A program made the position numbers and the translations under genes. 64,000 nucleotides of DNA, from positions 89,734 through 153,733 of the forward strand of contig VYZI01000404.1 in the NCBI GenBank assembly GCA_013397695.1, in the 5' to 3' direction. Below, in pieces: positions 49,095 through 62,282 of this stretch. Position 1 is the first letter of the stretch. Every line of letters begins with the position of its first letter. A model generated the notes under the pieces. That model was not told the origin of the DNA, did not search any database, and was given only the letters and a program-made list of their open reading frames with translations. The DNA comes from Centropus unirufus (taxonomy: Eukaryota > Chordata > Aves > Cuculiformes > Centropidae).

Positions 49095-52000
49095 GGATCG
49101 AGTAATGTATCAACACATGTTTCACACACTGTATAATACAAACAAACTAGTGTAAATGATAAGAGTGGAAAAAAATACAAGATTCAGTGTAGGTTGATCA
49201 TACTAGCAAATTTCCAGCAAGCTAGTCGTCTTCCTTATATTAAAAATGTCTATTACCCAGAATAATTGAAGAACTCGGATAACTACAACATCAGCATTTT
49301 AATAGTATACAAATAACCTCTCCCCTAATTACTATTTTGCTAAATTTTTCATATATTGTAGTATTATGAAAGGAGGTTTTGGTAAAGAGTACTTTACTGT
49401 TTCAACAACAGTTAATAATTTAACTAACAGATCTTTTCTTAAAAAAAAAACAAAACAGAACAACCCCAAAGGCTTATGAAGAAAAAGCAAGAAGGTTCAC
49501 AATTGAAAGGAGAGCTGTCTTTCATGCTATAATCATGGCTTCATGTCTGTATTAGTAGAAATTTTTTTTCATGGCTTACTCCTCTTTCACTGCAGCCTTT
49601 CAGTAGAAATGATACCTGCTTTTTGATGCTCTGAATAAAAGCCTGAACACGTGTTTCGAAATACAAGTGCATCCAATCTCGTTTGGAACTTAAAGAGAGG
49701 CATTTCCCCATGCCAATTAATTTTCCACAAGTAAATTTGTGTATTCGTTTTTAAAAGAACCCATAGAGATAGTCATGTCTTGTGACAGTGCAGTCTTGAC
49801 ATTATGAAATTAAAGAGGAAATACAGTATCAAAAATAGAAACTGAATTTTCTCCCATCAAGCATTTAGACAGTCACACTTTCCTTTTTTCCTGGTATCAG
49901 GGAATGAAAAGTGAGGTGCATGGCTCAGAAAAACACTGTCAGACAGAAGATACGATCCTCACTCATGCATAGTCTGAGTAGGAAGCTAAGCATCTGAAAA
50001 GCTTTGAATCATGGGTGACCCTGCAGCATAACAGGATTGTGTTAAATGAATGGCTGACAATCACGACGGTGGCTCACATAGCAATAATATTCAGAGAACA
50101 TAATAAGCACTGCAACATTAATGTTTTCAGGCTTTATAATCAGCGTCATATTTTGCTAATTTTTAAGCACTTTATTTATCGCATGACAGAGAATGCCCCA
50201 GTTAAACTCACATCTAGTGCAAGGATTTCAAAATGTCATCTTCCGTTTTATAGAAACCTCATTCCTTTTAGAAGTAACTAACTAAGGCATAGTTTGTATG
50301 ACAATTAAAAACCTCTTGCTTGCAGAAGCTTGTAAGCATTATGTAATTCTTTTAAACTACAAGTACATATGCGTATTCTTGCCTGCAGCTTAAATACAGT
50401 GAATGTTGTAGTTGGTTGCACAGGAATTGTCTCAAGAACATTAAAGCAAGCCAAACACGATTGTATTCCAACTAAAATTGCTCTCTTTATACCGTGTATT
50501 GAAAGTTGATAACTGTTGGTTATAAAATTCCTTTGATTTTCTGTAGGTAATAAAATACTTTGGCAATTACTATTGACAGTTCTGGATAATCTTGAAGGCT
50601 GCCTTGCCTGAAGAAGATGAGTGTTACAAATCACTCCACTGAAAGAGGGAAGAACAGCAGCAGGCAGCAGACAGGTTTCAATTTCACAATGCTGATTATC
50701 TCATTCGTGATTCTATGCATGCCTAAATCTGAGGATCCCTCAAGCAGCTATATGGACTTCTACTTTTAAAATGCCTATTACACTTTCATACTTTTTGCTG
50801 CTTCCTGAAGAGTGCCATTTCACCAAGCTTAAATAGCAGAAAATTGCACTGCTTTTCCTCTGCCCATCTCCTCAATCTCTATTAACCTGCACAAGAACAA
50901 AGGAGTATGATAGTCCAGCTGTAGGTTGGGAAATAGGTTTGAAGTTGTTTTTCATTTCCTGGTACCTATCTTCCTGATTCTTAAATGTATTTGAACAATA
51001 ACATTGTTTTAATACAGTATCTAATGACTGAAAGCATAGCCTTTAATTACATCTCTATTTATACTAATAAATACGCTCCGTGTTCAGAAATACATGCAGC
51101 TATTGTTTACACAGACATCAAATGATACCGTAGTGCTGTCAGCATGTGTCAAGGCTTAAAGAGAAAGGAATAAAAAAAAGGAAATAGCAAAAAATGTTGT
51201 GGGTTTTTGTTGGCTTTTGGTTGGGTTGCACACACACTTCCCCCCCCTTTTAGACTAGAAGAGAACAAGCAGAAGCAGCTACAAGCAAAAGAAAATTGTT
51301 GGAGCACCTGGTTCTAATGCTTGCAGTAGGCCTTTATTAGATGTCATAAACTGAATGATGCATTACTCTGTGGACGACTTATAGCCGGCAAATGTTGAGG
51401 TAAAATGGAGGACAAAGAATTCTTTTTAAGAAAAAAGGTTAAATGTTCCTTTTCAATCAAACAATACTTATTACACGGAGAAATCATAATAGGCTCAGAG
51501 AGACTGCAGACTATTTCTGTTATTTTTTTAATGTATTTCTGTGTTACCTTAACAAATAAAAAGTATTTTACTTTAATAATTCGCATTTTATGTAAAAATG
51601 ATTTAGAGTCTATCCTACATTTCACCTGCATTATTAACCAAAGGAAAAACATTTTAAAATCCTATTGCTGATAGAGGTTCGGCAGCCAATCTCAGATCTA
51701 AATAATGGCATTAAAATCCACGCAGGCGATCCTCCACCACCAACAAAAAGGTAATTTTGTCCAGCAGAAAATGTTTTAAAATAAGATCTGTTTTGCATTT
51801 AAAAAGATAAAAGAATGTTTTCTAAAAATGACAATTGCTGGTTGGCCATCGGTCCTGAGCTTTAATCTCATGGTCTACTCAAATTTCCCATTATGCCTGA
51901 TGGAGGCTTAGAGGGATAGAAAGGCCGAACTGTGGGCCTTCAACAGAAGTGGAGGGGGGTTACAGCATTAAGAAACACAGCTGTTGCTCCCAAACTGCAA

Positions 52001-52744
52001 ATGTTCGAATAAGTCACTACTGGGTTTGGCTCTGTTTGCGGGTTATTTTTCCTTGCTGTTAATAAAAACTTAAAAGTGTTTTGCATGCTTTCTATAAACA
52101 GTGCACTTAAGTTTTATAATCTAGTACATCTTATTAAGCGTGAAGTCTGCTGATCCCTAAATTATTCATAACGTGGTCCAGACTGATTAAGATTGGCTTG
52201 TTAAGGAGCACAAGAAGCAATTAAACTGACAAGGCAGTGCGGCCTTGATGTATACATTTATTATCACAAGAATACCCAAAGTGAATGCCCTTATTAAGCA
52301 ATGAATTTCACCTCACTGGCCTTCTACCATTGCTGCCACAGGCAGAGAGAGCTAGGAACAACATGTCAAAAGCTAACTCTGAGGAAATGCCTATCTTCAA
52401 GTGAAACCGATTTTGTAATGAACCTTTCAGTTCACTCCTGAGGTAATAAATCCTGACTGGTGCATTAATTACTTGATAACATCCCATCAAAATGCAAATG
52501 CAGCACTTGACCCATAGGAATGGCTCACTAGCTGTTAACTCTTCAGGGTATACATAAATTGTCTGTTTTCTTTTATCAAACAGGGCATTTATTTCCATCT
52601 TGCTAGGGTGAATGTCACTCCTGCCACCCTCGGCCCCTCAGTGGCCTGACACCGTCATTTGCAGAGGACTGTCACTATGTGCCGACATCCTAATTGTGCT
52701 ACTTCTTTGCTTTGTACCTTTGAGGCAGAATTTCCAGCTCTCCT

Positions 52745-52814
52745 NNNNNNNNNNNNNNNNNNNNNNNNNNNNNNNNNNNNNNNNNNNNNNNNNNNNNNNN
52801 NNNNNNNNNNNNNN
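52745..52814. other. Assembly gap, 70 N
   Basis: Seventy undetermined bases. The flanks (about 52600-52744 and 52815-52900) are more GC-rich than the surroundings, with a C/T-rich right flank (CTCGCCTTTCCTTTTCTGG), suggesting a hard-to-sequence pyrimidine-rich stretch. Predicted frames across it are meaningless. Confidence 0.99.
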
Positions 52815-55800
52815 CTCGCCTTTCCTTTTCTGGAGGAATCTTGCATGTCAAGGACAAAGCTGTAATAGCGTTACAAAGAATGACCCCCACCTCTAAAGTA
52901 CACTAATCTTTCTTTTCAATGGCAATACATTAAACAAGGAATTTAGTTCCTTGAAGTGATTAAATGAAACTTGAACATATCTACGTGAATTGCTACCCAA
53001 CATAGGGGAGCGTGGACGCTTTTAGCAAGAACGTGACCAAAGATATATTTATGTGTTTTAAGGACATTTCCTCAAATGGACATCCCTGCAATGTACATTC
53101 AATTTTGACAGTCCCCAAACAGAAAACATGCCAAAAAGTAAAATAAAGTGTGTTTCATGAAATATGATGCATCACATTCTTTTCATTTGCTGAGAAAATA
53201 GGCCACTTTAATTACAAAAACTATTTCCACAATAAATGTTAATGAGTAGCTGTGTTTTATATTTCACCACTCAAAATGTTAATCTACATCAGTGGGTCTG
53301 ACTCTCCCACCTGGGTCAACCTGCTTTACCGTTTTTCTATTTGTCTTGAAGGCTCGGTGAAAATCCTTAATTCAGGTTACTAGGCAACCCTGCAGGTGAG
53401 AAAATATAATGTTTGGCCTACTCCATTTTCGAATACACACAGTGGCCTAATGCCTTCCAAATAGACTGTGCAAAGCATGCACGGATAATTCCCTGCTACA
53501 TTTTCTAAAGGTGAGGTCAGAAGAAAATTAATTGATGCTGAAAATAATGACAGGAGGAAAAGAACCGCTGAGACTTGGTGTGACTGGCATGTGATGATGT
53601 TAGCAAGAATCCCAGCATGTGACTGGACAGTGTGATGAAAAATATACTTTATGTGAAGGAAAAACAAGTTACAAAACTTAATTAGTTTTTGACACTTCTT
53701 CATAAGTTATTATCTTTTCATTTGAAACATTGCCTTGGGACATCAATACAAAGGAAGAAATGAAACATTCTTACTGTAAATCTGAAGGAAAAAAGATGAC
53801 TTTATATTGCTCTTCTCCTTTTACATGTCTTTTTGAATAAACAAAATATCCACTGCAGCCTAAGGTGTACAAGCCCCTGAAGATGTTTCTGCTGAGAGCA
53901 TAGAATATACTTGTTCGATGTAATAATCCTGTTACAACTGATTATGCAGTTTCACTTTTAAAAATAAAGGGAGAAAGATTGGAATCCAAAATGGTCACAC
54001 ACAAGGAAAAGCTATAGATGAGAAGCAGTTAAATTATAGCACCTACAGCAATAATGCTTCCTGTACAGCAAATGTATTTTTAATTTTTTCCACTAAGGCT
54101 TATACCTAGAAGTAATTCACACTGATTACTAAATAACCCTTGTGAGTTGCTTTGTCTTTTGAATTTTAAAAAATACACTTGCCGTGAGCAATGAATTTCA
54201 TAAACCACCAGCTCTCATGCTTGATGAATCATTCTTATTTTATGCAGTGCTGTGTGATAGAGAACTGAGATAAAATATTCTATCCACAAGCTATTCAGTA
54301 CAATTTATCATCAGCGGCTCACTAGTCCAGTGATAATACCTGGCTTGCAGATTGTAATGATCAGATTCTGTTTTTATTTCAAACAGGAGCAATCCGAATA
54401 CCAGAGTTTTTAATTTACATACATTAGTGAGGTTCAAATGTGGCAATAGCTACAAGCAAATTCACTTGCAAACTGAATGCTCGCCTTGCATAATGGGTTC
54501 CCTTTAGCTATTACTCACCAGTGAAGTACCCAGATAAAAATGAAAACAAAGAGGAAATAAGGAAAGTAATGGTACAAACACCATACTGTGGACTAGGATA
54601 ATTACTGAACCACAGTGAAGGTCATGTTTATATCTGTTTTAGTAGTGATTTTTTATATTTTCTCTTTGTATTGAAAGCATAAATGCCGTCTATTTTCTAC
54701 GACAGTACTGTATTCTTTGCATTCTATAGTTTTGCAAAGTTCCACCATGCTATCGTTAATAAAAACTTTTTCTTGGTGTAAATTTGAATAAATTAAATAC
54801 TGCAACAGCTGATAAATGTATAAGACACTTCATAATTTCTGCAAGTTACATCAGCTTCAGCATTTTGTAAAAAAAGAAAAAAATAACAATAGGCTTAAAA
54901 TAAAATACCTCTTACAGCTATATCACTTTCATACTGACCACACTATTGAGCTTCAATTCCCAGCAGCATCATTACTAGACATTTTCTGCCACCTTTCTAA
55001 ATCTGAAAAGCTTCCTACATTTAGTGAAGATTAGGTAATGCTACAAGCAATCAATAACAGCTATCAATTCCATACCTTGTTCAGAAGAACAAGTTGATTA
55101 AAAGTAAGTAAAAAGGATGGTTGAATATGCTTTAAAACTATCTGATTCTTCTACCTACAATATCATGACAAAAAATATTTTTCACAGGCCAAAGAGGTAG
55201 GTCTTAGCAACAGTGAGGTTATGACTCAAACCAACAAAAGCCAGGATATCTTAACTTTGATGCTCTCCCCTTATCTTATCACATTGCAAGAAAAAAAAAA
55301 AAAAGAAAGGCACAGAGGCACAAGTGAAAAATACTGTGTCAACCTCAACTTTGATTCTATTGGTTTTTCTTAGTTTGTGACAAAGCCTTAATGTTCTCTG
55401 CAAGTCGTCCTTGTCTCTGATTTTTCTTTCTGTCTCGATTTCTTTTTTCCCTCAAACAACAGTTCTAAAAATTTTTTATTGAAAGTTAGAAAATGTCTAT
55501 TAGTTACCACCAGCATAAAAAAATCTGTGAAAGTAATCATCACAAGTTCAGTCACAGATACCTATATATAAACAGCTAATACTTCATTTATTAATTACCG
55601 AATATATTGTGCATCTGTGTAGTCCTTAGTGCATATACACACATAATGGCCATATAAACCCAAATACAGTTCACAAATATGATCTCAATTATTTAATTCC
55701 TTTTCCCACATTACCCACTAGTGACCTTCGAGCCTCCTGAATCTGAATCCTGAAGTTTGGCAAGTCAATCAGAAGAAATTCACTCCTTCCACAAAGAACT

Positions 55801-58800
55801 AAAGAAAATAAGTCACTGGTGAGAGATAGAAAGACTCATACAAATCAATTTGCCAGATTCTGTATTTTTTAACTATATGCCCACAGCCCAGGTAGTTTCA
55901 TGTTACTCTGCTGGAGCAACTCATTTATCCCCCTACCAGTGAAGAAAAGCAGTGAAGTGGCCAATAATCTGAAAACGTGTTTAATCTTGATTAAATAAAT
56001 GACAGAGGGTAAGATGAGATCCCCCTCTTTACCATTCATCCATGACTGCTGAATATATCTGCCTGAAATGCCCCTAGGACTGGCTCCGCTGCAAGTGGGA
56101 GGGACTCCTGCATCCATGACGCCTTTATATTACATTGAGGTTCCTCTCCATCTGGCCTCCTTGAGTGCTTCACTGCAATAGGAAAATGATGGGTAGCAAC
56201 TCCCAATTTAATCTCACTTCCCTAATAAAGTTGCCAATCCTTACGCAGCACAAGTCACTAGGCAATGGCCCTTTAAAAATTTAATCTAACTTATGAATAG
56301 AATCACAGACCAGACATTGTTCTTTAGCAAATAGAGGGCAAAGAGCATCAGCTAAATTGCTGAAATAGCTGCCAGCAGATGCTGTTCTTGTGTTTGGAGA
56401 ATAAACTTCCGTAGCCATTCAAATCATGGAAAGTTAGAAGTGTCTTCCTTCATGCAGGCCTCTTCTGTGTTGCCCCTTTCTGATGAAATGAATATTTCTG
56501 AATCTGGAATTATTTATGTTCAAAAAGGTAAAGTTCACCTCCTCGTTTCTCAGAAAAAAGAAATCAATGTATGTGGTTAATCTAAATGAGAACAAGGAAA
56601 TTACAATATATGGTATGTAGTCAAAGGCCTAGTCTAAAACATTTTATTGGCTGTTAGTTCAGCTCATGGACCAAATGAAATAATGCTTAATCGCGCTGTC
56701 ATAGACTGAAGGGTCTAGCACCAATAGCCTTAACTCACTTTGTAGCTCTGTAAAGAAACTCAGCCAATCTCTTGCAAATTGTGCTGGCCCCGATGTAGAA
56801 TTTAAATGCATTCATTGCCTTAGATGCTACTTTAGCACAAGAAACACTATCCCACATTTTTCAGCTTTGATAATTACCTTTGTGGGATCATTTCAGAAGA
56901 GATTTCCTTGGAGATGCAGAAACTTTATGGCGTTTCTGAGAATCCAATCTGGTTCAAAGTCATGGTGGTAAAAATAATCCTAACTAGCACTGAAATTACA
57001 AAGACCAGGATGTGTGGAAAAGCATATCAGAATTAGAACCAACATTTCTTTTTTTCTCTTCCCCCTCTCTCCTTCGTTTTTGACTTGAGGGAGGTGTAAG
57101 GCAAGCATGGAGAACTACTCTTGCCTGCAGAAGGCCAAAAATCAAGCCTCAAGTTAGCAGATGAATCAATTACAGTTAAACATTTCAAAAATACTAACTA
57201 CACATTATATCTATAGAAACTCATTATGATCAGAGTCTCAGCTTACTGCAAGTTTTAGATTGCCTTGCCAACTCTCTGAAATGTAGTGCGAAAGTAGTTT
57301 TTGCTGCAGTAGCATAAAGTATGCTTCTGTACTGCAGCATGTGGCACTGGCTGATAGTAAAGGAACGTGGCATGAGACCATACAAATTCTATAGCAAGCT
57401 GTACTCCTTTAATTATAAAAATAAAACAAAAATTTAAAAAAATGAGAGAGTTCTAGATTAAGAAGTTATATTCTCTCATGAAGTTTTCTCAATGGAACAT
57501 TACCAAACAAATAGGAAAATTAGGGAGGTTCAGGGGAACTGTATAATGCTGACATCTGATGCATTAGGTCCAATATCCAGTGAAACAGACAAAAAATGCT
57601 GCACCAAAAGCATTGTAAAATGCATCCTGTGTGAGTGAATTTCTGCTAGAAGATTGGAAGATGGAATGAAGAAGAATGCAAGGAGGAAAGAGGAGAAAGA
57701 AAAAAGGAACTCATGTGATTGTGGACTTGAGTTTGCTCTTCATGAAACACTTGCTAAAATTCTACTGAACTCAACAGCACAAGACCAGATCTTATAAGAG
57801 TATCAATATTTAAAAAAACCCAGATACTTCTAGCCAGGACAAATACCACTCTATATTTTTCTGAATATCTGACTCCTTCTCTATCATTTTCTCCATGATG
57901 AATCAACAGAGCAAAACCCTAAAACAGCCCTAGCAAGACAGAAGAATACAATAGTTAACTTCCCTGATTATCCTACATTTAGGGGAGGAAAGAATCTGAC
58001 AAATAATCCCCACTGCCATTGTGTGGCCATTACAGTGTCCTGTGAGCCTGGACAAGTTATTAGGTCAGACGCTAACTTCCTAAGTAGAAAAATGATGCAG
58101 TCGCCTTTGTCCTCTCTGCAGTAATGGCTGGAGTCAGTACTAATTAAGGCCCTGAGGCAGTGTGGTACGAGAGAGGTCAGAGACTTCTTTCTGACACCTA
58201 AACAGTGCTCAGCTCAAAGGAACTGCCCCTAATCTGAAATGATGTGATGTAGAGTTGGCCTTTCAGCTTCACTGTATATTTAAAGGGAAATGACAGTTAA
58301 TGACAGGGGTGTCAAAACCGAGCAGATGGAGAGGCTAAGGAAAACATAGCTCTATGGTAAAATTTACTTAGAGTTCATCACTGCTTAGAATTAGAGGTTG
58401 CTGCACAAATGTAGAAGGCTTGGATACCTTTCCATCATTTCACCCAAGTAGAAAGAAATTTGCCTTATGCACAAAAATTGAAGAAAGGCTGCTGATGAAG
58501 TAGGCTTATTTTTCCATCCTTATGCAAAAATCATTACATACATACCCCCACACGACCTGCACTGCCTTCAGTTTTCTGTTATCAAAATAAAATATGAAAA
58601 TAATAAGAAGAACATTTAATCTCATTCAGTGGATTACTATTTTCCATTTTATCTTATTGGGAGTAACCATGACAGTAATTAATCTTCTAGTCATTTTCTT
58701 TCTCCCCTTCAGGCATGGAACTTGGGAAACAAAAGCAATATTCAAAACAGAAAGCAAGATTTATTGTCAGTTAGTCGTAATAGACACCTGCACAGATTAC

Positions 58801-58992
58801 TAATTACAACAAAACCATAGGGCCTGCTGGCACATATCCTTTCCCCTTCTATCTTTTTATCCACCCTTAGTGACACACCTGCAAGCCTTTAATTGATGCT
58901 GTATTTATCTCAGGAGTCCTTGTTAGCATTGCATTGTAGCATCACCATTTATGATGCTAGAGTTAAGGTTTGGTCAGCGTTTCCACTTTGAG

Positions 58993-59046
58993 GCTTCCCT
59001 CCCTCTTTCCTTTATTTCCCTCCTTTCCCTCCAACTCTCTTCTCCC
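58993..59046 (+). repeat. Polypyrimidine-rich tract
   Basis: About 54 bp almost wholly C/T, with only a few A (CTTCCCTCCCTCTTTCCTTT then similar units). Low-complexity and mirror-like; may form non-B DNA. No coding role is apparent. Confidence 0.6.
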
Positions 59047-62000
59047 AGACTTCTTAAGAAAATTTGGTCCAGGCTAAAATTTGAGCAGTGAGGTCTCAAT
59101 CCAGGCTCATGTGATTCTTTTAAACAAAATACTAAGAGAACTGGTTTGGAACATTTGAGGATATGTGTAAAAAGCGAAAACAAACAACAAAACCAAATCC
59201 CCAAAAGTTTTTCAGACTTGCATAGTTGAACCATTGCTTTGATGTATGTTATAATAAAAAAAATTAGGGAATTCTGACACCCACCATAGGGAATTGTAGC
59301 ATCTGCTATTTCCCTAGAAAGCCAGAAGGGTTGAGATTCATAATCAGTGAAAAAGAGGTTTTCAGACAAATACTGTAATGACTTCATATCAAATATACTT
59401 GTAAACATTTATAATATGAATCTGAAGAAACTATTATCACACAGAGCGTAGATAAGGTAATATCTGCCCCCAGATGACATATAGTATTTAATATTTTTGC
59501 TTTAGAATTGTAAGCAGTTCCGATCCATATTTTCCAGAGGACTTCTTTGAATTATCTGTATACAAATGCTCAATATTATTACCTTTTCTAAACGAATTTT
59601 AATAATTTTTACATTCAGTGATGCTGTAGAGCTTCCATTACAGATATAGAGGCTGACATCTATCTGTCTATATCTGTCTCTAAATGTATAAAGCCAGAAG
59701 GGCAAAGACATTTTAATCCATGGCTCTGCCTGAGATAGAAGGGGGGAAAAGATAAGAAAAGAGGGGAAAATTAAGGGAATTCAGTTTGCCTCAGTCCTAT
59801 GTCATGTGATACCACATTAATTCAAGAATGCTGTTTTACATTTTTTGTTTAAGAGTGCCTGGCACAGACTGCCTAGGGAAGGTATTTATGTTCCCATCTG
59901 GTCCTTTCATCCCAAGACCCAAAAGAACTTGACTTACTAATCAACAAGTTGCTGTTACAAAAAAAAAATAAAATACAAAAACACAAAACCTACCAAAAAT
60001 CCAAAGCAGACAAAGAAAATGGCCAAAATAACCTAACCCATGTCACCTGGCTTTAATGTGACTCTTAATTTTGCCTAGTCACTAAATTTTAATTAAAAGA
60101 TTAATTGTGACCTGTGAGTACATTTCCCCTAGTAATAGTCCAGAATAGCTTTGGTTTCTATCATATTTGGAAGAGATTCACTGAAATCAAATCCTCTTCT
60201 GTTGCCAGAACACTTTGCCCTATAGGCAGAGTCAGTAGCAAGGACACGGAGCCTTTTCTGTGTCGTCCCACTTGGGCTAGGTTACTACCAATTGACCCCA
60301 GGCTGAACATATGTCATGCTGCCTACAGGCAATTATTGCACCGATTCATTGAGAAGCTTTTTCAAGGAGCTTGATCTTGCAGTTGCTTGATGTGGACCCC
60401 ACTTGAACATGTTAGTTGAAACCTCTGGAAGGTGAGGCTGACAGAACTGCAACCTGAACGCCACTTCTACCTTCGTTTTCAAGCAGTGTAGCTGATTCCT
60501 CCTTCCCAGTGAACAGAGGGTACCTCCAGCTGAGAAGAGTTTGGCCATAAGGATGTAAGCCCTTGTCTGCAAGGTGTCTTTGGTTGGGACATTGCTCCAC
60601 TTGAGTTTTCTGGGATTTATGTAGACTTTGGAAAAATTCCTTGGATCCTATACCCCCTGTACCTCTATCTCTCTACACAGCTCCTACTCCAGTTCTGTAA
60701 TGAATTTTGCATGGTTTGTGTATTATAAAATGGTGCTGTTTGGCGGGCTGACTCTGCTTAGGCTCTGCAGCTCTTTTTGCAATCCGAGCCTAGACATATC
60801 CTACAAACAGCTGTTCTACTTAAAAATACATTGCTTAGAAAAAAAAAGTTATCTGATAAATGTATTTTAAAACAAGTGACACCCAACACAACTCCACTTT
60901 AACTACATTTCTGCCATTTCACAATTACCTCGACGTGTCTATTTTCCTTTGACATCCTCAGTCCCAGAAGATTTTGGAGCCCAAGTTGCGCTTTCCCTTT
61001 TCCTACTGTCTGTTCTCTGTAACACTCTCCATTATTAAACTCTGTAAGTATTCTTTGTTCTCCTGTGCTCACAGCTTAAGCCTGGTCTGCTGAAAACTAG
61101 ATGTCTGGAAAACTTGCCAGAAGCTGGGATGCTATGCCAGGGAAGCATGACTATATGCTTGACCTCTTCCTCTGTTCGTTTCCTTAGCATCTGCTACTGG
61201 TGGCTGTCAGGTTCTTATTACAAAACCATCTACTAGTGCCAGCACTATCCCGTAACCAGAAGTATTAGCTGGTAAAGAACAATCTGAGCCCACTTTTTTT
61301 CCTTTCTGCCTGTGTTTAGTCATATCTGTTGACTGAAAATCAACATGCCAAAACATTGAACTTCATTCCGGTAACCAGATGAACACACAGTTTCCATGAA
61401 TAATAATGACCTTGAGAGCACCTCAGAATCCACTAAATGGCTCAATTCTGTATTTGATTACAGAATATGAGCTGGAACCTAAATTTGCGTGAGCTGGAAT
61501 CTAAATTTGGGATAAAATTGTCCTCAGTCTACAGTGGAGGTATCCTCTTACTCTGAAATAGGTCAGCCATCTCTGTACTGGATGTTCCACTACTGATATA
61601 AATGTGAACCAAAACAGATAAGATTCCTTACAGAGAAAGATGCTATATTTGTTTCTTCTAAAACTGGATTTCAATTCTCTTGCAAACAATGAAGTAAAAT
61701 TGGGGAAACTGCTGGAAGTTGAGAGCTCCTAGGAGACCTACTAATTCACTTCTAGAAACGAGGAGCATTTAGAAACACATTATTTTCTTATGGATTAAAT
61801 TCAGTACTTCACTGATTGCCAGAACAAAGCCTATACACCAGTTAAAATCCATTTAAGCTGCATTTTGAGGGCTTAAGTGAGGCTTAAACGATGCCTAGGT
61901 TTTGTGCTAGCATTCTGCAGAGAGGAAGAATCTTACCCTTATGTGTACTAATCAGTTTTGATGTTCTCTCTTCCATTTAAAATCAGTGAATTATTAATAT

Positions 62001-62169
62001 TTATGTGTACAGTAACTTCTTGAAGCATATTTTATATGCAAATTCATATTAACAGCATAGCAACATCTATAATACAGACTGAAATAAATTATGAGGTACT
62101 GTGTAAGGGATCCTAGCCATTATGACCTGTCAAGTAAAAAATCCAATGAAATTAAAAAATATATTATGC

Positions 62170-62282
62170 CCTTTAAATACATATTTACATAATAGACTGT
62201 AATGGCTCAGAAAAAAATCTCTTACAGCATGTAAATAATGCATGTTTTTAGAATTGTCTAAATACATATGCACATGTATTTA
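62170..62282. repeat. TAAATACAT-rich segment with a 9-bp hairpin
   Basis: TAAATACAT (62259-62267) and ATGTATTTA (62274-62282) are perfect inverted arms around six bases. A further TAAATACATATTTACAT occurs near 62175. AT-rich, low confidence of function. Confidence 0.45.

Noticed and set aside
58974..59408. 144-codon minus-strand open frame, the longest outside ZFHX4 and its antisense
   Set aside because: Its end is the translated polypyrimidine tract (Arg/Glu-rich), and no domain or splice signals are evident.
60114..60600. Several overlapping frames on both strands, considered as an ERV or retrogene remnant
   Set aside because: No recognisable gag, pol or cellular protein phrase in any frame.
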